A stretch of 64,000 bases of DNA from Paramarasmius palmivorus (GCA_037176845.1 JAYKXP010000045.1:248001-312000), one strand, 5' to 3'. Shown: positions 22,409 to 35,842, numbered from the stretch's first letter. The notes: a model not told the origin generated them from the sequence alone. Program-made: numbers and translations.

Positions 22409-24480
22409 TTAGAAGCGCTCGGGGTAGCTAGCGATGATCATCAGCCAGAAAACGTGTTGGACGAGAGAGCGATACGCGCACCTTATAAGTCCAGATTGAA
22501 ACTTGGGCGGAGTTTGGGAGGCTGACGTCGAGATTTCGATTGAATAAAGGGCTGAGGCGACAAAGATAAACAGGGAAGTCTCTGCTAATGCTTTCCCGGG
22601 CAAGTCCTAGATCGAAGGCTCAGAATTATGGACTAATCTCCATAAATGTGCAGATACCTGCGACCGAATCCAAAGATGTACGAGGACGGATCGACTACGT
22701 CGCTTTCAAGGAACCTCTCGGGGTGAAATTCGTTTGAACCATATATCTCTAGAAGAATGAGCCAACGCCCTGTCAGAGGTAAGCAGGATATGGACAAATG
22801 GAGTAGTTCCTACCAGAGGTTAGGTATCACAGTGGTATCTTTGGGAACAAGACATCCATGGTATTCGTCGTCTTCGGCGGAACGTCTTGCAAGACCTGGC
22901 AGCAGAAGGTCAGTTCCACTCAAACACAGATATGAATTCAATTCACTTAACGGCAAAATCGGATGCCATCTGATCGTCTCCTTGATCAAAGCGTTCACAT
23001 ATGGTAGCTTGGACATATCGGACATCAAGGGCATTCGATCTCCTCCGCGCAAGAGGTTATCAATCTCCTGAGCAACCCGTTGTTTCTCGGGATGAGTTGC
23101 CATGGCGAGAAAGAAAGTGAGTAATACTCCATGCGTCTAAGCGATGTCATGAGCTCAAGTCACCACATTGTATATATATTAAAAACTAACCGTCTCGGCA
23201 CCGGCTACAGTAAGATACTCACCAGGAAGTTGTTCTCTTGCAGTGGACATGACATACCGGTGAACATGGATCCAAGCACCCACTTGATACGATGTTCTCG
23301 GAGAGGATCTTCTTCCGAAATGAACTATAGGCAAGTGAAGGAGAAACGGTTCCCATCCTCTGGAATCAAACTCAATCTGAGCAACCTGGGGGCGAAGGGA
23401 GAGTATCATAACTGACAATTGCTTTGCATGTTCAAAAGGTGCTTCAATGATGTCCCTTTCTATCCGTGCTCTCCACTTCGAGGCATACTCCTGGAATGGA
23501 AACCAAGAAGGAAGATTTTTGACTGCGAAAGTATTGGAGTGTGTAATTAATCCACAGTCAAAAGGGCAGATACTGACGATGAGGAAAAACATCACAAACA
23601 TGTGCTGCAGGGACAAGGACCTTACTCAACATGGACATCACGTCCTCGGCGTTCTTGATGTGCTGTGGTACCGTGAGCATCTTTGCTTCTGGAAAAAGTG
23701 AACAGACTCACTTGAATCCCAGCGTCGAGGGATAACCCGTACGTCACGGACATGACTACTCGACCAACTGCCCTGAAAGACAAAGCGTCAAAAGTACGCT
23801 TCATGCATTTAGGTCGAACATAGTACGAACAAAATGACATTCTCATAGAAGCTTCCAGGGCGATCGAGAAGCTCTTTGCATAAGAGAGCTGCCCTTAAAA
23901 CCATATGTGCCAGTTTACGGTGCTCGCGCCATTCTGGTCCGTACTCCATACGAGACAACGACTGGGACTTTGTCAGCTAATTCTATCCGTGTCGATTCCC
24001 TTGAATACATGCCCTGTCAATGCCCATCAATTCACCACCGAGGGGTAAATTTTGGTCTATGGCGGTGAATTCCGGCCCTATCATCAAGGAGACTGTGGAT
24101 GGATTTGATAGTATTCAGAACGAGGACGTTGTAACCCAGATCATGAAAGAATGTTGAGGTCGCCTAGGGATTTCATATATCAATTAGATTGATAGCAATG
24201 TCATTATGAGCGTACCTTATTCTCCGGCCATTCCAAGCATCGCATTCCATGGGCTTTGTGATGGTATATGGTGGAGACTACCGATAAATGGAAGCGAGGG
24301 TAGTCCGGGCGCCATAGAGCGATTACGAAGTGCGCATCCCTATAACCATATCCACGTTACTGCGAAGAAAGTCGTACATAGAGCAAGGGACCAAAGGGCA
24401 GAGGTAATCATGAAAAAATGCATCTTCATGAAGACTTGCGTATGCATGTACTTCCTACTCGTGGCTCTCCATAACGACAG
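22409..24480 (-). pseudogene. Cytochrome P450, decayed tandem copy
   Basis: This is a close relative of the neighbouring P450 in the same orientation. The C-terminal half is well preserved: I-helix VAGAETV, K-helix [28 protein letters not shown] and the haem loop FGFGRRTCPGKALAE, with a stop at 22409. The N-terminal half is broken. There is a stop in the anchor (WIWL then TAG), a frame change after SQSPWNAML near 24225, another in the stretch beginning GDLNI near 24150, and another between HRPKF and LPLGGELMGID near 24050. At least three lesions, clustered in the N-terminal half, argue for a pseudogene rather than isolated sequence errors. Confidence 0.75.
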
Positions 24481-24540
24481 ATGGCAAGTCCTGCTTGCAG
24501 CATTACTTCTGAATGGTTTGGGTGGCGATATAAGAGCATG

Positions 24541-25082
24541 AGAGAAGGGGAAATAAGGATATAGTGATATGGAGGCGGTTTGGAACGATGCATTCCTTCC
24601 CGCTTCCCAACTGGAGCGAGACTGGGATGGAATCGGCTAAGCCATTTCCAGGTCAGTTATTGTCTGCAAAATCAAAGAGTAACTATCACTCACCGGCTTT
24701 CCATCTTTCAAACTCGAAGATGAAGTGCTGGTTCATGTGCATCTTGATGGGCTCAGATTTTTTTCCCGACTCCGGACCTAAAATGAGTCAGATCCCTTTA
24801 CGTGTACTAGTCCATCGGAATTCTCACCTCTGAGTCTTGAGCCAGACCTCCATCATCTATCAGCAGAACGATCTTTCTTGCAGTCGAGATTTTGCCCGGT
24901 AAAACGACCATTGGCGTGTGGATGGTAGGGGTTCGAGAGCAAGCCGCGAGACCGCGTCACGCAGGCGTCACTAATCGTGCGGCCGGCAGCGTCAAGCAAC
25001 AACCCTGACGTTCACCACGAATATAAAGTACCCTTTTTGAAACAGCACCCCTCGCTTTACTTCTAAACCGTCGTCTCTGAAA
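24541..25082. other. Intergenic region upstream of the DUF1772 gene
   Basis: There is no supportable gene. It carries the promoter of the following gene, with a TATA-like site at 25022. Confidence 0.5.
25022..25027 (+). promoter_or_regulatory. TATA-like element
   Basis: TATAAA lies 61 nt upstream of the ATG at 25083, a usual distance for fungal promoters. Confidence 0.5.
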
Positions 25083-25660
25083 ATGGCATACGCATTCTCA
25101 ACCCCTCCCGCTGGCAGCGGTATTCGAATCGCACAGGCTGTCGGAATAGCCGGCTCAGCTTTCGTCTCTGGTAAAATTCGTCCTTGTCGTGTTTTTATTG
25201 AAAGCTGACCGCAATGCTAGGCGCAATCCTATCTATTTCATGGATCTCTACCCCTGTCCTCCTCCAACCTTCCCCTTATTCTTCATCCCATCACGCTGCA
25301 ATCCAATGGGATGCCCTATACAAGCGCGGTGCTAAAACTATGCCACCCTTAGCTCTCATCGCTTCCTCCTCATACTTTTTCCTCAGTTGGAACCTCAGAA
25401 GGAACGAAAGACTGCTGCAGCTATATGGAGCGGCTGGATTATTGACCATTGGGATCGTGCCTTGGACACTCGCTATGATGATGGATACAAACAAGAGACT
25501 ACAGGCGAAAGCGGAACCCGGAGAAAAAGTCGCAGATATAGTCGCAGTGAAGGACAATGAGACGGAGGAGTTGATTACGAAGTGGAGCTTATTGAATGCT
25601 GCAAGAGGTGCATTCCCATTGGTTGGCACTGTCGTTGGATTGATTGCACTGTTATGGTAG
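25083..25660 (+). CDS. DUF1772 (anthrone-oxygenase-like) membrane protein
   Basis: Two exons, 25083-25170 and 25221-25660, are separated by a 50-nt intron and encode about 175 residues. Four hydrophobic segments are visible: IAQAVGIAGSAFVSGAI, TMPPLALIASSSYFFLSW, LLTIGIVPWTLAMM and a C-terminal AFPLVGTVVGLIALLW. The NERLLQLYGAAG and WTLAMMMDTNKRL blocks and the final W-S-L-L-N-A-A-R-G motif fit the DUF1772 family. That family includes anthrone oxygenases of polyketide pathways, but most members are uncharacterised. No polyketide synthase is nearby, so an anthrone substrate is not implied. Confidence 0.8.
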
Positions 25661-26376
25661 AAATGGAAGCCTCAAAGGTCGGTACCTCCTATTTCCATGT
25701 TGGTTGAGGCTCATTTCTGTTGCGCAGAACTGGCCGCGTTTATTGATCAGTTGTCTGAACATACGTGAAATTTGTACAATGCTGTAGCCTGTATGTGTAA
25801 TATAGTCACGAAACATCCTGGTCCTTCCCGATGATACATACCCTCATTGTCAAGGTCGAACGCCGTCTAGAAGCTTAACGACAGAGGCAGGCATTCGCAA
25901 CGCGTCAACGTGCCAAGCGACAAGTCGAGAAATCTATAGGTAAGTATCCTGGTCCAGGTCTAGTATGTTGTCATTTTCCGAAGGCGCGGATATTCTTGTG
26001 AAGGCCTAAGCGGGTCCGAGTCGGCGGCCACACAAGCATGTGGCGAACCTGACAGGTAGGCCACTGAAGACGACGTATTGGAATGCTAAGAATACGTTGT
26101 CCCGTTCTCATTCCTCAGGACCTTGTGGTATAACTGGTTCTCGGCAGCATGGGTTGTCAGGTGAGCACCGGTGATTATTACGTCGTGCATGTCGTCGTCT
26201 AACGCGGAGACTTATCACACTAGTCCGGAGGGTTTCATGCATTAACATTGAGCTCTGAATTATATATAGGAAGTCTATGAATTCGGAGGGTCCAAGGTAT
26301 GTAAATAGATAACTGCCCCGTCATGGGTTACAATTCGAGAGCTGGGTATGGGACCACTTCGTGCTTAACCCTTTCT
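25661..26376. other. Intergenic between two convergent genes
   Basis: It holds the 3' ends of the two flanking genes. I see no further gene. Confidence 0.5.
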
Positions 26377-26849
26377 TTAGAGAAGAGCAGCCATGACAAT
26401 GCCAGCTCCTAGTCCAGCAACCAGGCGGTCGACGGTAAGACCCGCGGCACCGTTGCCACCGTCGCTGGTTTCAGTACTAAAGAACGAAATTAGTAACTTT
26501 TCAAGTCAGAAGCATTAGCCAACTTGACGGCACGTACGGAGGAGCGGAATCACTGTTCGATTTCAAGTTAGGATCTTAACAGCAACAAAATGGGATGAGA
26601 TACATACGTTGGGCTGCTAGAGGTAGAGTCGGTTTGGGTCTGAGACTCTTGAGCAGAACTCTCTCCAGTTGGAGCGACAGTCTCAGAGCCTGATGCGGTT
26701 GGAGTCACAGTGCCGGTAGTCTCAGTGCCGGTAGCCTCAGTGCCGGTAGCACTCTCAGTGAGAGAGGTGTCGGTGGCAGCGGTGGTGTCCTCTTGGGCGA
26801 GGGCGAGGCCAGAGAGGAGACCAGCGAGGAAGAGGGTGGCGAACTTCAT
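26377..26849 (-). CDS. Small Ser/Thr-rich GPI-anchor-like secreted protein
   Basis: The product begins with a clear signal peptide (MKFATLFLAGLLSGLALAQ). A Ser/Thr/Glu-rich stretch with short repeats of the TGTEATGTETTGT type at about residues 33-47 is probably O-glycosylated. Three exons (26849 to about 26608, a short middle exon near 26541-26555 and about 26475-26377) join to a tail, GGNGAAGLTVDRLVAGLGAGIVMAALL, which is a typical GPI-attachment signal: small residues followed by a hydrophobic end. It is likely a cell-wall or plasma-membrane surface protein. No catalytic domain is visible. A TATA-like site lies 79 nt upstream of the start. Confidence 0.75.
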
Positions 26850-28401
26850 ATTTTATGTGCCGTGTAGTCTGGGGTGGCGCTGGGGTACTAAGTTGTGTAT
26901 GTGAGTTTATTTCGCATCAAGGAGATGCTTTTATACCTTCTCGTCCTTGCCGTGAACAAAGCTTGATATGTTTTCTTTATGGCCCCATAGAGCTTCTTCA
27001 TCACGCAATGCCGTGTTGAACCTCGAGTTGCCACCGCTAGCGGGTTGCAATCTGTTAGAATGTGGAGGAAGTGGAGCTAATGCAATGAGAAGGTGCTGCG
27101 GATGATCCCAAGAATCAGATGGGGGTTGATGAGCGCACGTATAAGCGGAAGGACAAGCCATTCCATGTCTGTTTCCCTGATGAGGATGATGTTGTTTCTA
27201 TGAACTTATCCCAGGGGCCGTTGACACTGCATTCAAATATATACGAGAATCCTCCCGGCATGGTTCGAGGTGGAGACTATGCGGTGTCATTAGGACAAAA
27301 TTGCCAAGCAAAGGCGGCATGCCGATGGAGTCAAGGAAACCCAATAGACTGGACGCTTACCTGCCAGAGTCTATTGACGCAGAAGCTCTGCAGGTCTACT
27401 ATTAGTTTTCATCATTTAATCTGAGACTAATACAACAACTCACGCGAAGTTTCGGGGTCCAAGGACAGTTCGATTTCCCAAGAACAAAGGTTCATCGCGG
27501 ATACATTACTACGTGGCTATGGATCACGGGAGATGTTCATGTTCGCGACCGCTCCCATGAAATGATGTGATGTGATTTCCGACCAGTCGGGATTCAGCGG
27601 TCGCTCGGCAGATGTGTGGAAAGGGTGGTGCCTATGGAAAGAAGGGACCATTACCAGGACGCCCAGCATCCAGTTATTTTGGCTTGTTATAGTAAGGAAC
27701 CAGCTGACTGATAAATGAACGGTGGCGGCGGGTTACCACCTCCAGCGTCCAAATTTTGCCAATTTGTAAGACTTATTCCAATACCAAGTTCACCTGAATG
27801 TACAGTTCACCAGTTAGGGTCGAACTTCAAACAGCAGGCGGCAACGCCACCCTCCAATCGAACAGTATAAGTTACGATGCGAGACGAAATCCTTGACCCA
27901 ACCTCGACGCGTCACCACGGGAGGGAAGTTAAGGGAAATCAGCGGGTTTCAACAGCCAAGGTTGAAGATATAGGCTTCACCTATATGTCTTGAATCCAGA
28001 TGCCAATATCGGCGCTATCTGAATTCGAACAGACACGCCAATCTCAGAATGTCACCAATCAACGAATCTGTTGAAAGTAGAGTAGTAGTAAGCATTCTTC
28101 CAGTTAAAGCAACATTAGTCGCCTTACCGTATATACCCCCAGTGTATCGCGTCGATCACCCTGATAGCAGCGATTAAGATAGCATTTTCATGTACGGATA
28201 GTCCATAAAACAAAGAATGTTGCTCGACGGTCGAGAGTTACTACACATGATATATATATGAGTAAGTAGTCCATGCCCTAGGTAAGTAATGATTGCGATG
28301 CAAAGCAAAACAGAAAGAACGTATGATTGACGATCCCAGCTTGTGTCCGAAACGATGCCAAAAGGAGAAAAAGAGAGGTAACGGAAAAGAAAGAGTCAGA
28401 T
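26850..28401. other. Intergenic region
   Basis: There is no supportable gene apart from the TATA-like site near 26930. Minor frames at 27119-27424 plus and 27161-26931 minus overlap and show no motifs. Confidence 0.45.
26928..26935 (-). promoter_or_regulatory. TATA-like element
   Basis: Minus-strand TATAAAAG lies about 80 nt upstream of the start codon at 26849. Confidence 0.5.
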
Positions 28402-31400
28402 CTATGTCTCAGCAAGGATAGTATCAATAGATTTGTTGAGGAAGTCCTTTCTAGAGGTGAGGTCCGCTTGAGGGAAGCGTGCCATAATAGCCTCGCGCGC
28501 GGTTCTATGAATCTAGTATCAGACAACATGCGATGATAGGTAACAAGAGATCACTTACTTCTTCGTAACAGTCATCAAATCTTGTGTAGCAAGATACTGC
28601 CTCAGCGCCGTGAACAATTCTTCATCACTGGGGTTGGGGTTGGAACTTGGGGTGCTTGGACCACCTGCAAAGGGATTGACAGTTGTCGCCAGCGAGAAAG
28701 TCGACATCCTCTGTTGGGGCTGGGCGGCAGGCATCTGAGGTGGAGCAAAACCTCCCGTCATCGAACCTGTTTGCGAGCCACCAAAGCTTCCCATGAAGTT
28801 ACCGCCAGTCATCATCATCGGGGGCATCATGCCATACATGCTTCCTGTGTTTTGGTATGGCATCATAGGCATGGTCATAGGCATGGCACCACCATAGTCT
28901 GAGCCATGTATTGAGCCTGCGTACCCACCACCCATAAATGGGCCGCCACCATACTGTGACATTGTAGGTTGTTGTCCGCCGTGATGGGATAAGTTGCTGA
29001 AAGACTGTTTACTACTGAGTTGGTTCACGTTGGGGTTGGACCTATTCATCGCGTTCGTGTCGCGGTAGTAATCGCCAGACTGAGAAGCGTTATGGAAGTC
29101 TTCGCGTGATTGTGAGGGCGGTGCACGAGAACGAGCCTTGCTATATCCAGTCTCGTCCGAATGACGGGATCCAGCATCCCAAGCTTCGGCTTCGTACTCT
29201 GAAAGATGAAGGTTAGAGCTAGCTGTGGTTGCAATGGTGATAAGCCACGTACCACTAAACTTCTTCAGTGGTATCATCGACTCGTCGAACTTGTCATCCT
29301 CGTTCATGATAACCTTCTTGTCCTTTCCTTCTCCAATCACAAGACGCGTATTACCCCAACCGAACTCATCCATGCACCAGAAGGAGTACACGGGTAAGAA
29401 GAAACTGTAGACTGGGTATCTATCAAACAGTTAGAGCGAATGTACTCCAGTGCTAGGCCAGAACGGGGAACTTACGAAAGGATGTATACGACCATCCACC
29501 CAATGAGCATGAATTCACGTTTGAGAATGAAGATAATTGCCTAAGAAAGCTAAGCTCAGCCATCAACCATACGTCAACGAAAGTACTAACCTGTAGACCG
29601 TAAACGGCGGCTATCATGATAATGGCGATCGTTGGTAAGGGAGCAGATTTCGTCGCGACAACGATGATGAGATAGACGAGCTGTAAAAATGGGAGGTTGT
29701 CAGATCAGTATACGCAGATAAAGGAGGTACTCACGTAAACGACAGTGGCAGGCAAAATCTGGGAATATGGTGAGCAATCTTTCGGCATAGATGAGTCGGA
29801 CACATACAATTGTACTGAGCAAGTCGATGAAAACAAATATCCTCATCGAAAAACAGCAGAAGCCAAATAACTCAGGCAGCATTACAAGCTCGCACAAGTT
29901 ATGGACAGTCGAGTTGATCCAACGACGACGCTGAGAGAACAGCACGCGCCATGATTCGGGCGCAACGGTACGGGCGATAGCATCTGGGGTGAACTTGGTC
30001 TTAAATGTGGGGAAGTGTTTCATGAGTAGCGTGGTCAAGAAACGATCTTCACCAAGAGAGAACAGATTCTTTTTGTGTAGCGTATCCACATTGGGCTCTG
30101 CATATTCATCGATGATTCGGTTGGAAATGATGATCGGTCGACCCTTGTCGGCTGTCCGAATACGGTAGAGGGAGAAACAACCGGGAAGACATGTTACCGA
30201 ACCAAATAGACTTTCAAAGGCCTTGGAAAGATGGTGCGAGATGTAGTATTCGTAGACTTGAATCATGGTCCACCACGAGCCTTCTTCGTTATCGAGCTTC
30301 GTTTCGCCACATATACCAATAATAGCCGAGTCATCGGCGCAACAAGCGACCAGTCGATTCAGAGAATCAGGTGTCACCGACTACCATGTCAATCGTCAAT
30401 TGGCGACTTACATGGGATTGTGAAGTTACTCACCGTATCTGCATCCACCGTGAAGATATACTCGTAGAACGCCGGGTCGATACCAATGACATTCCTCATT
30501 TGATGATATAGCTCGAGCTCCAAAGGCGACATGGGAGCGTCAAAGTGAACTCGGTTGAGGTAATGCATGAGTAAAATCTGACTGTCACGCTTCCCTCTGT
30601 TACCAGGTTTCGAACGTTCGGTCGGTTTACCAACTTTGACGACGACCATGTAGCTGGATAGTATCGTCAGTGAAAGGGATAAGAAATCACGAAGAAGCAC
30701 CTACGGAACTACGTGTCCCTCAAACTCATAAAGACCAGAATAAACTTTGCCGTAGTTGAGAGCCTTTGAGCCTTCACCAATAGACTTGAACAGTAGTGGC
30801 TCGGGATCGAGTTTGGGATCGACGCCAAGGATATCGGTCACAATTCGTGGTGTAGCCTTCTCGTTTCCACTACCTGTGATATTACCATCACAGATGATAA
30901 AGATGAGCTTGCGCTTGTCATCGTAGTTGAGGGCAGCCAACGAATCGATGGTACGACGAAGGGAGTCTTCACCCTCAGTATAACAGGGCACTTGGCAGAT
31001 GACGAACTTGTCTTGTAACTCGGGATGGCGCCTAGGGGTAAGTTGCAACGCGGCAAGGACTAGAAGAGAAAGACGTCAGCAAAATATGGAGTAGTGGTCC
31101 CAAAAGAGTACTCACACTTCAAAGCCATTGATGTCATGATGAACCCGGCAGCAACCAATAAGGTAATGTTGGATGCAGTGCAACGAGCGGAGGTTCGGAA
31201 GTCTGGCTCGCCTGCGTAGAACGCATTCAATAGACAGTTCATATTTTGTGTCCGGGTGTTAGCGTCCAATTTGGCAAGAACAGCTCCTAACGGTTTGGTA
31301 ATATCTTGGCCAGGCCTCTGCTTGAACACGTCCTCGATGTCTGAATTGATGAACTTGTAGTCATCGACATTCAAGTTCTGGTCCTGGGTGTAGAAGTAGT

Positions 31401-34400
31401 CGGTCAGATCAATAAGGTTGTTATCATAGACGGCCCAGATCCTGACCAAATACAATCAGTAAAGGAGCAAAATGAGAGAAATAAAAACCGACTTTGACAT
31501 TGATTCATCATCTGCATATCCTTGAATGTGCTTCTTCCAGTCATAGACCAGAGGGCCCTTGTAGTACTCCCTAATGGTCGGCCAATATCGGTCCCTGTAC
31601 CAATTCTCGTCGTGGAGTTTGCTGTTCGGGTCCTGGGCCATATCTCCAGAGATATGTTTAGCAGTCGGGGCAATATCCGAAAAGTTCTTGTAGCTGAGCT
31701 GCACACTTGAACTTGACACTAATCCACTGCAGGCTTTATAGAGCGGGTAGGGGAAGTAAGGTGTCAGATCTTGACCAGCTATAGCTTCAAGTGTGTCGAC
31801 CCCATTACTGACTTGACCACTAATATCGCTGTGTTGTCCACGAACGAAATTAGAAACGTCGTAGACACTACCCTGGATGGAAACGTAGAAGTCGTTGCTT
31901 GCGACGTGTTGAGCAACTTCATTGGGTAACCAGGCCTTGTCGAAGTCGGGGCAGAGCAGTTTGGGGAACCAGACGATATAGAAAACCACAACAGCGTTCA
32001 TGAGGAATATCAGCCAGAAAATGGTGACCTTTTCTCGCCATGCTAAACGAATATCTGGACGTTTCATCCTTCCAACGAAGCTGAGCAAGAACGATGGCAG
32101 CCACCAAGTACATCCCCACACAATCCAGAGCCACACTCGTCGGATACGCGTCGTGGGCACCTCCTCGACCGCATTGTTCGCAACGGTGTTGACAACAATA
32201 CCATCTCCTCCTTCCTTGGCTCCAGGGTAATTTGGTGGAATATTGCCCGTCCCACCTTTCTTGTCCCACTCTGATCCACCCCACGCACCATCATCTTGAT
32301 CACTATAAGCAGGTTGCGCACCCGCACGAGGTGTCTGCAAACCACCCATTCCGTACCCAGGGCCTTCATTAGGATCCCGATATTGCGTACCATTGGTACC
32401 AGTCCGATGCAATAGCAAGTTATCCTCGCTTTCCAGAGGAACCTGTCCCCGGCTTGCAACGTTATGCGCAGCATACCCAGCACCAAAAGCACCTCCGTCG
32501 TGGGTGTACTCTGTATCCGCATCCCTATCCCTACCATCAGCACCTCCTTCACTCCCATCTTCCTCATCAGCCATACCCGCCTCTCCGAGTAACCTCTTTC
32601 CTTCCTTCTCTGACCTCCTCACTCCATCTTCCGCCAGCTTCCACGCATCATACGCCAACCAGACGCTTCGGTGTCCAACATGGAAGTCGATACCATCTCT
32701 CCATCCATTCGCCCTCACAAACTGCGTAATCCTCTCTCCATCGCTACCCCGCATAGTTGGAACATAACGCTCACAGAAAGCATGGAGCTCGTAATCTGCA
32801 ACAAACTCTACACTCTTCCTCGATGCCACATCTGGGAGAAGCAGTGACCGAATCTGTGCCTTGACCCTGCGCTTGTCGAACGAATTCGGGGAGCCAGAAT
32901 CGTTTGGTCGTATACACGAGATCGTCCACATCCTTGCCCGGTGAACGTTCGCCAATAGCTCCGAGATGGTGAAGCTGATCTGAGTTGTGACAGGATACGT
33001 CTTACCTCTATCCAACTCCACCTTTTCTTCAGGTTCTGGAGAAGCAACAGAAGCCAAATCCGCTGAAGTCCTCCCCAACGACATGCTCTCTCTCACCAAC
33101 GCAGTATCGTTACTGACACCTGTCGGGTTCCTCATCGGTCGACTCATCACCTGAGCCTGGACAACAATGTTCTCATCCATCACATGTCGCTCTGCCGCAA
33201 CACCTGGCCCAGAAAACAGCTTTGCCACGAATGCCTCAGAAGAACTCCTGAGCATAGTTACGAACGCGGCATCGACAAGATCAGTGTCACGTTCGACGAA
33301 GTTGGCTACATCATACACAGCCATACCGGCATAGTGGTTGATACCGAACAGGCCTCGTTCGTGGGTAGCACCGGGGGGCGAGGCAACAAAAGATGCATGA
33401 ACACCGAACTTGGTGACGAGCTCCTGATGTAAGTCCTCATTGCGGTGCTCGTTGCCTTTGCCTTGCTTGTGGGCACTGGAGGCACGGCTGAGGGCACCGA
33501 GGATACCACCAGGCTTGCGCATGGTTTTTTCTACCACCAGACTGCCGCGGAGGAGCTCGACGCAAGCAGAGTTATCCATGGTGGAGATGGCTGGAAGAGA
33601 GATCCCATCAGACGTCATGTGGGCGTTGTACCCGACATTGTCCTCAAAGGTGTGGCGAAGAACGAAGGAGTGCAGCATTTCGTCGGCAAAGTTGATGACA
33701 AATTCGTCGAAATGATTGTTGCCATAGGCAGAGGCGACCAAAGGCTGATTACCTGCAAGGGCAACCGACGAGGTACCTTGAGGGCCCCGGGTCTGGTACC
33801 CAGGTTGGTCGAAGAGGATGATTTGGGAATGGGGAGGTGCATCCTTGGATGAAGGAGCGAGTCTGTGGTTGGCAGTCTCGACAACAAAGGCGAACAGAAT
33901 CGCGTAGAGATCCCTCACGAAGGAATCTCTTTGTGCGGCACTCTGCTGAGCATTCAGAAGAACTGTATATAGCTCCTTCCGAACGTAGCTCGTCTTGTTC
34001 GTTAACACCTGACTAAGATCCTCAGATGCCACGCCCAAAAGCCGCGCAACCTGATCGAGAACCTGGGTGTTGGCTACGTATGCAGATGTGTCATGCATGT
34101 CGCCGTCGACGAAGTGGATGTTACCGAGGAGGAGGATGGCGATGAGGAGAGTGAAGATGGATTGGGTTGCTTTGGGCTTGAAGCCTAACGTGCGCATGGC
34201 AGCACGCAGCTCACCCATGGCTATGGAGTCGTCACTAAAGGGTCCGGCAGGTAGACGGTAGGTGCCAGACGAAGCCAAAAGAGCGTAATCAGATGGATCC
34301 TCGATGTTGAGGGCATCTCTCTCCGCAGCTGAACAGCCAGCGATAAACTGGTAAAAGACGTGGAAGGAACGTTCTTCGTGTGTGAGCCGGTTGACTCGGG

Positions 34401-35071
34401 ATTTGTCAAGACCGTATGCAAGGACTTTAGCTGATGCAATACGACCTTTGGGGGTGAAATGGAGTTCGAGGTAGCGAGTATGACGAGAGGCATTAGGATT
34501 CATGATCGTCTTGGAGTTGCCGAAGGAGTCGAGGACGACGCTAAGAGCTTTGACCTGTTCGGCGACCTTCAGTTCTTGTTTGGAGTGTGCTGACAGTCTT
34601 AGTAGCTGATGTGTGAGCAGCCGCATACTCGAAGTCTTCCCAGAGCCCGTTATCCCTCTTCGAAAATGTTAGCTTAAAAATAAGAATAGGACCAAAAACC
34701 GACACTCACCTCGAAACTACCGCCTGGGTTTCATTCCTCCGCCTCATTAAAAGATATATCCTAGCCGCTAAATCGTACAAATGTGGTTGTAAAGGTTTCG
34801 GCGAGTCAACCATGGGCAGGCTGGTGTCTCTATAACACCTCTCCTCGTACTCCTTTGCGCTGGCATTGTTGATGTTGGCCAAAGTCTTGTAAGGGTTCAC
34901 AGCGACCAAATGAGTTGAACCTATTCTTGTATAAGGTAAATCTGCCCTGAAACGAGCTTGAAGAACGGCAAGAATGGCGTCGTCAGAGGGATAAATCGTT
35001 GCTGCCCCCGAGGAAGAGACAAGGTCGACTAGATCGCCAGAGGCGATCGCCTGTGTGTTGTTTGAGGCCAT
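28402..35071 (-). CDS. Chitin synthase with myosin motor-like domain (class V/VII type)
   Basis: A plasma-membrane enzyme that polymerises UDP-GlcNAc into chitin. The domains in order are as follows. A myosin head-like region starts at the N terminus, with P-loop [10 protein letters not shown] split by an intron at 34.63-34.70 kb. Next come transmembrane segments around 32.0-32.1 kb, a cytochrome-b5-like stretch ([21 protein letters not shown]), and the chitin synthase catalytic part with [30 protein letters not shown] and [12 protein letters not shown]. It ends in a DEK_C domain ([15 protein letters not shown] through a final exon ending [10 protein letters not shown]). Mid-protein there is a Gly/Met-rich linker (28.7-29.0 kb). 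The large exon 34626-31456 codes for over 1,000 residues. About ten introns interrupt the rest. The P-loop is ordinary, but motor ATPase activity is not shown by sequence alone. Confidence 0.92.
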
Positions 35072-35749
35072 TGCCTACGACAAGCGAACGATTTTCGTCG
35101 CTGTGTAGAACGTTGGGCTCGTTGGTGGGGGTTGTGGTTATAAAAAGGAAGGGAAGGAGGAAAAAGGGCAGCTGTGACCGAGATGCGGTGAGAGCCAAGC
35201 CACGTGGGGGAGTTCGTCACCGTTGCCCACGGCGACCAAGCCGTCTACATCCGCTTCCCGATCTCCTCTTCCCGTCTCGATAATTCTACCACTTGCACTG
35301 AAATATTCTCTTCTTCATATTTCTGAGTTATTTTATTTATTTCTCTTTCCCCAGACTGCGGTCCATCCTGGTACCAGCTTTTCTCCAGCACCACAGTGAC
35401 TTAATTTTGGAGCTAGCACGCGTAAGTTTTTTCTTTGAAATTCTTGTTCCTGTCTGGTTGTTTTGTTGTCGCCTCATGCACATGCATACATGCTGTTGAC
35501 TCTTTCTGATCAGACCGAGACCTCTATCCGACTGTTCTATACAGTAGTATACATCTAATCCCCTCCGTCTTCAAAAGCCCCAACAAGGTCGAAGATGGTG
35601 ACATCGAGAATAGATTACGGACAACTCTCACAGCTGTCAACCGGGATGCTGCAGTGTGGGACGGGCAGAAGATACCGACCAAAGAAACTACCCCATTTGA
35701 TGAAACGGGTTCTCGAAGGAAGCCTACAATCACAGAAGGCAAAAAAGGT
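35072..35749. other. Upstream region of the chitin synthase gene
   Basis: There is no supportable gene. The only clear feature is the tRNA on its right edge. A pyrimidine-rich stretch lies at 35280-35360. Confidence 0.45.
35741..35746 (-). terminator. Pol III T-run terminator of tRNA-Ser
   Basis: Six T residues on the minus strand start 4 nt beyond the tRNA 3' end. Confidence 0.75.
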
Positions 35750-35842
35750 CGTCACCTGTGCGATTCGAACACACGCGCTCAAAGAGCAACCGCTATGCTT
35801 GGTAATAGCAGGCGATCCCGTTAACCACTCCGGCAAAGTGAC
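35750..35842 (-). tRNA. tRNA-Ser(GCT) with short intron
   Basis: Read on the minus strand from 35842: acceptor GTCACTT pairs with AGGTGAC, and discriminator G is at 35750. The D arm is GCCGGAGTGGTTAACGGG. The anticodon stem ATCGC/GCGGT carries a loop with GCT. An intron of about 11 nt follows the base after the anticodon. A long variable arm (GCTC-TTT-GAGC) is diagnostic of a class II tRNA. The T arm is GTGTG-TTCGAAT-CGCAC. A T-run follows at 35741-35746. The anticodon assignment depends on the intron call. Confidence 0.85.
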
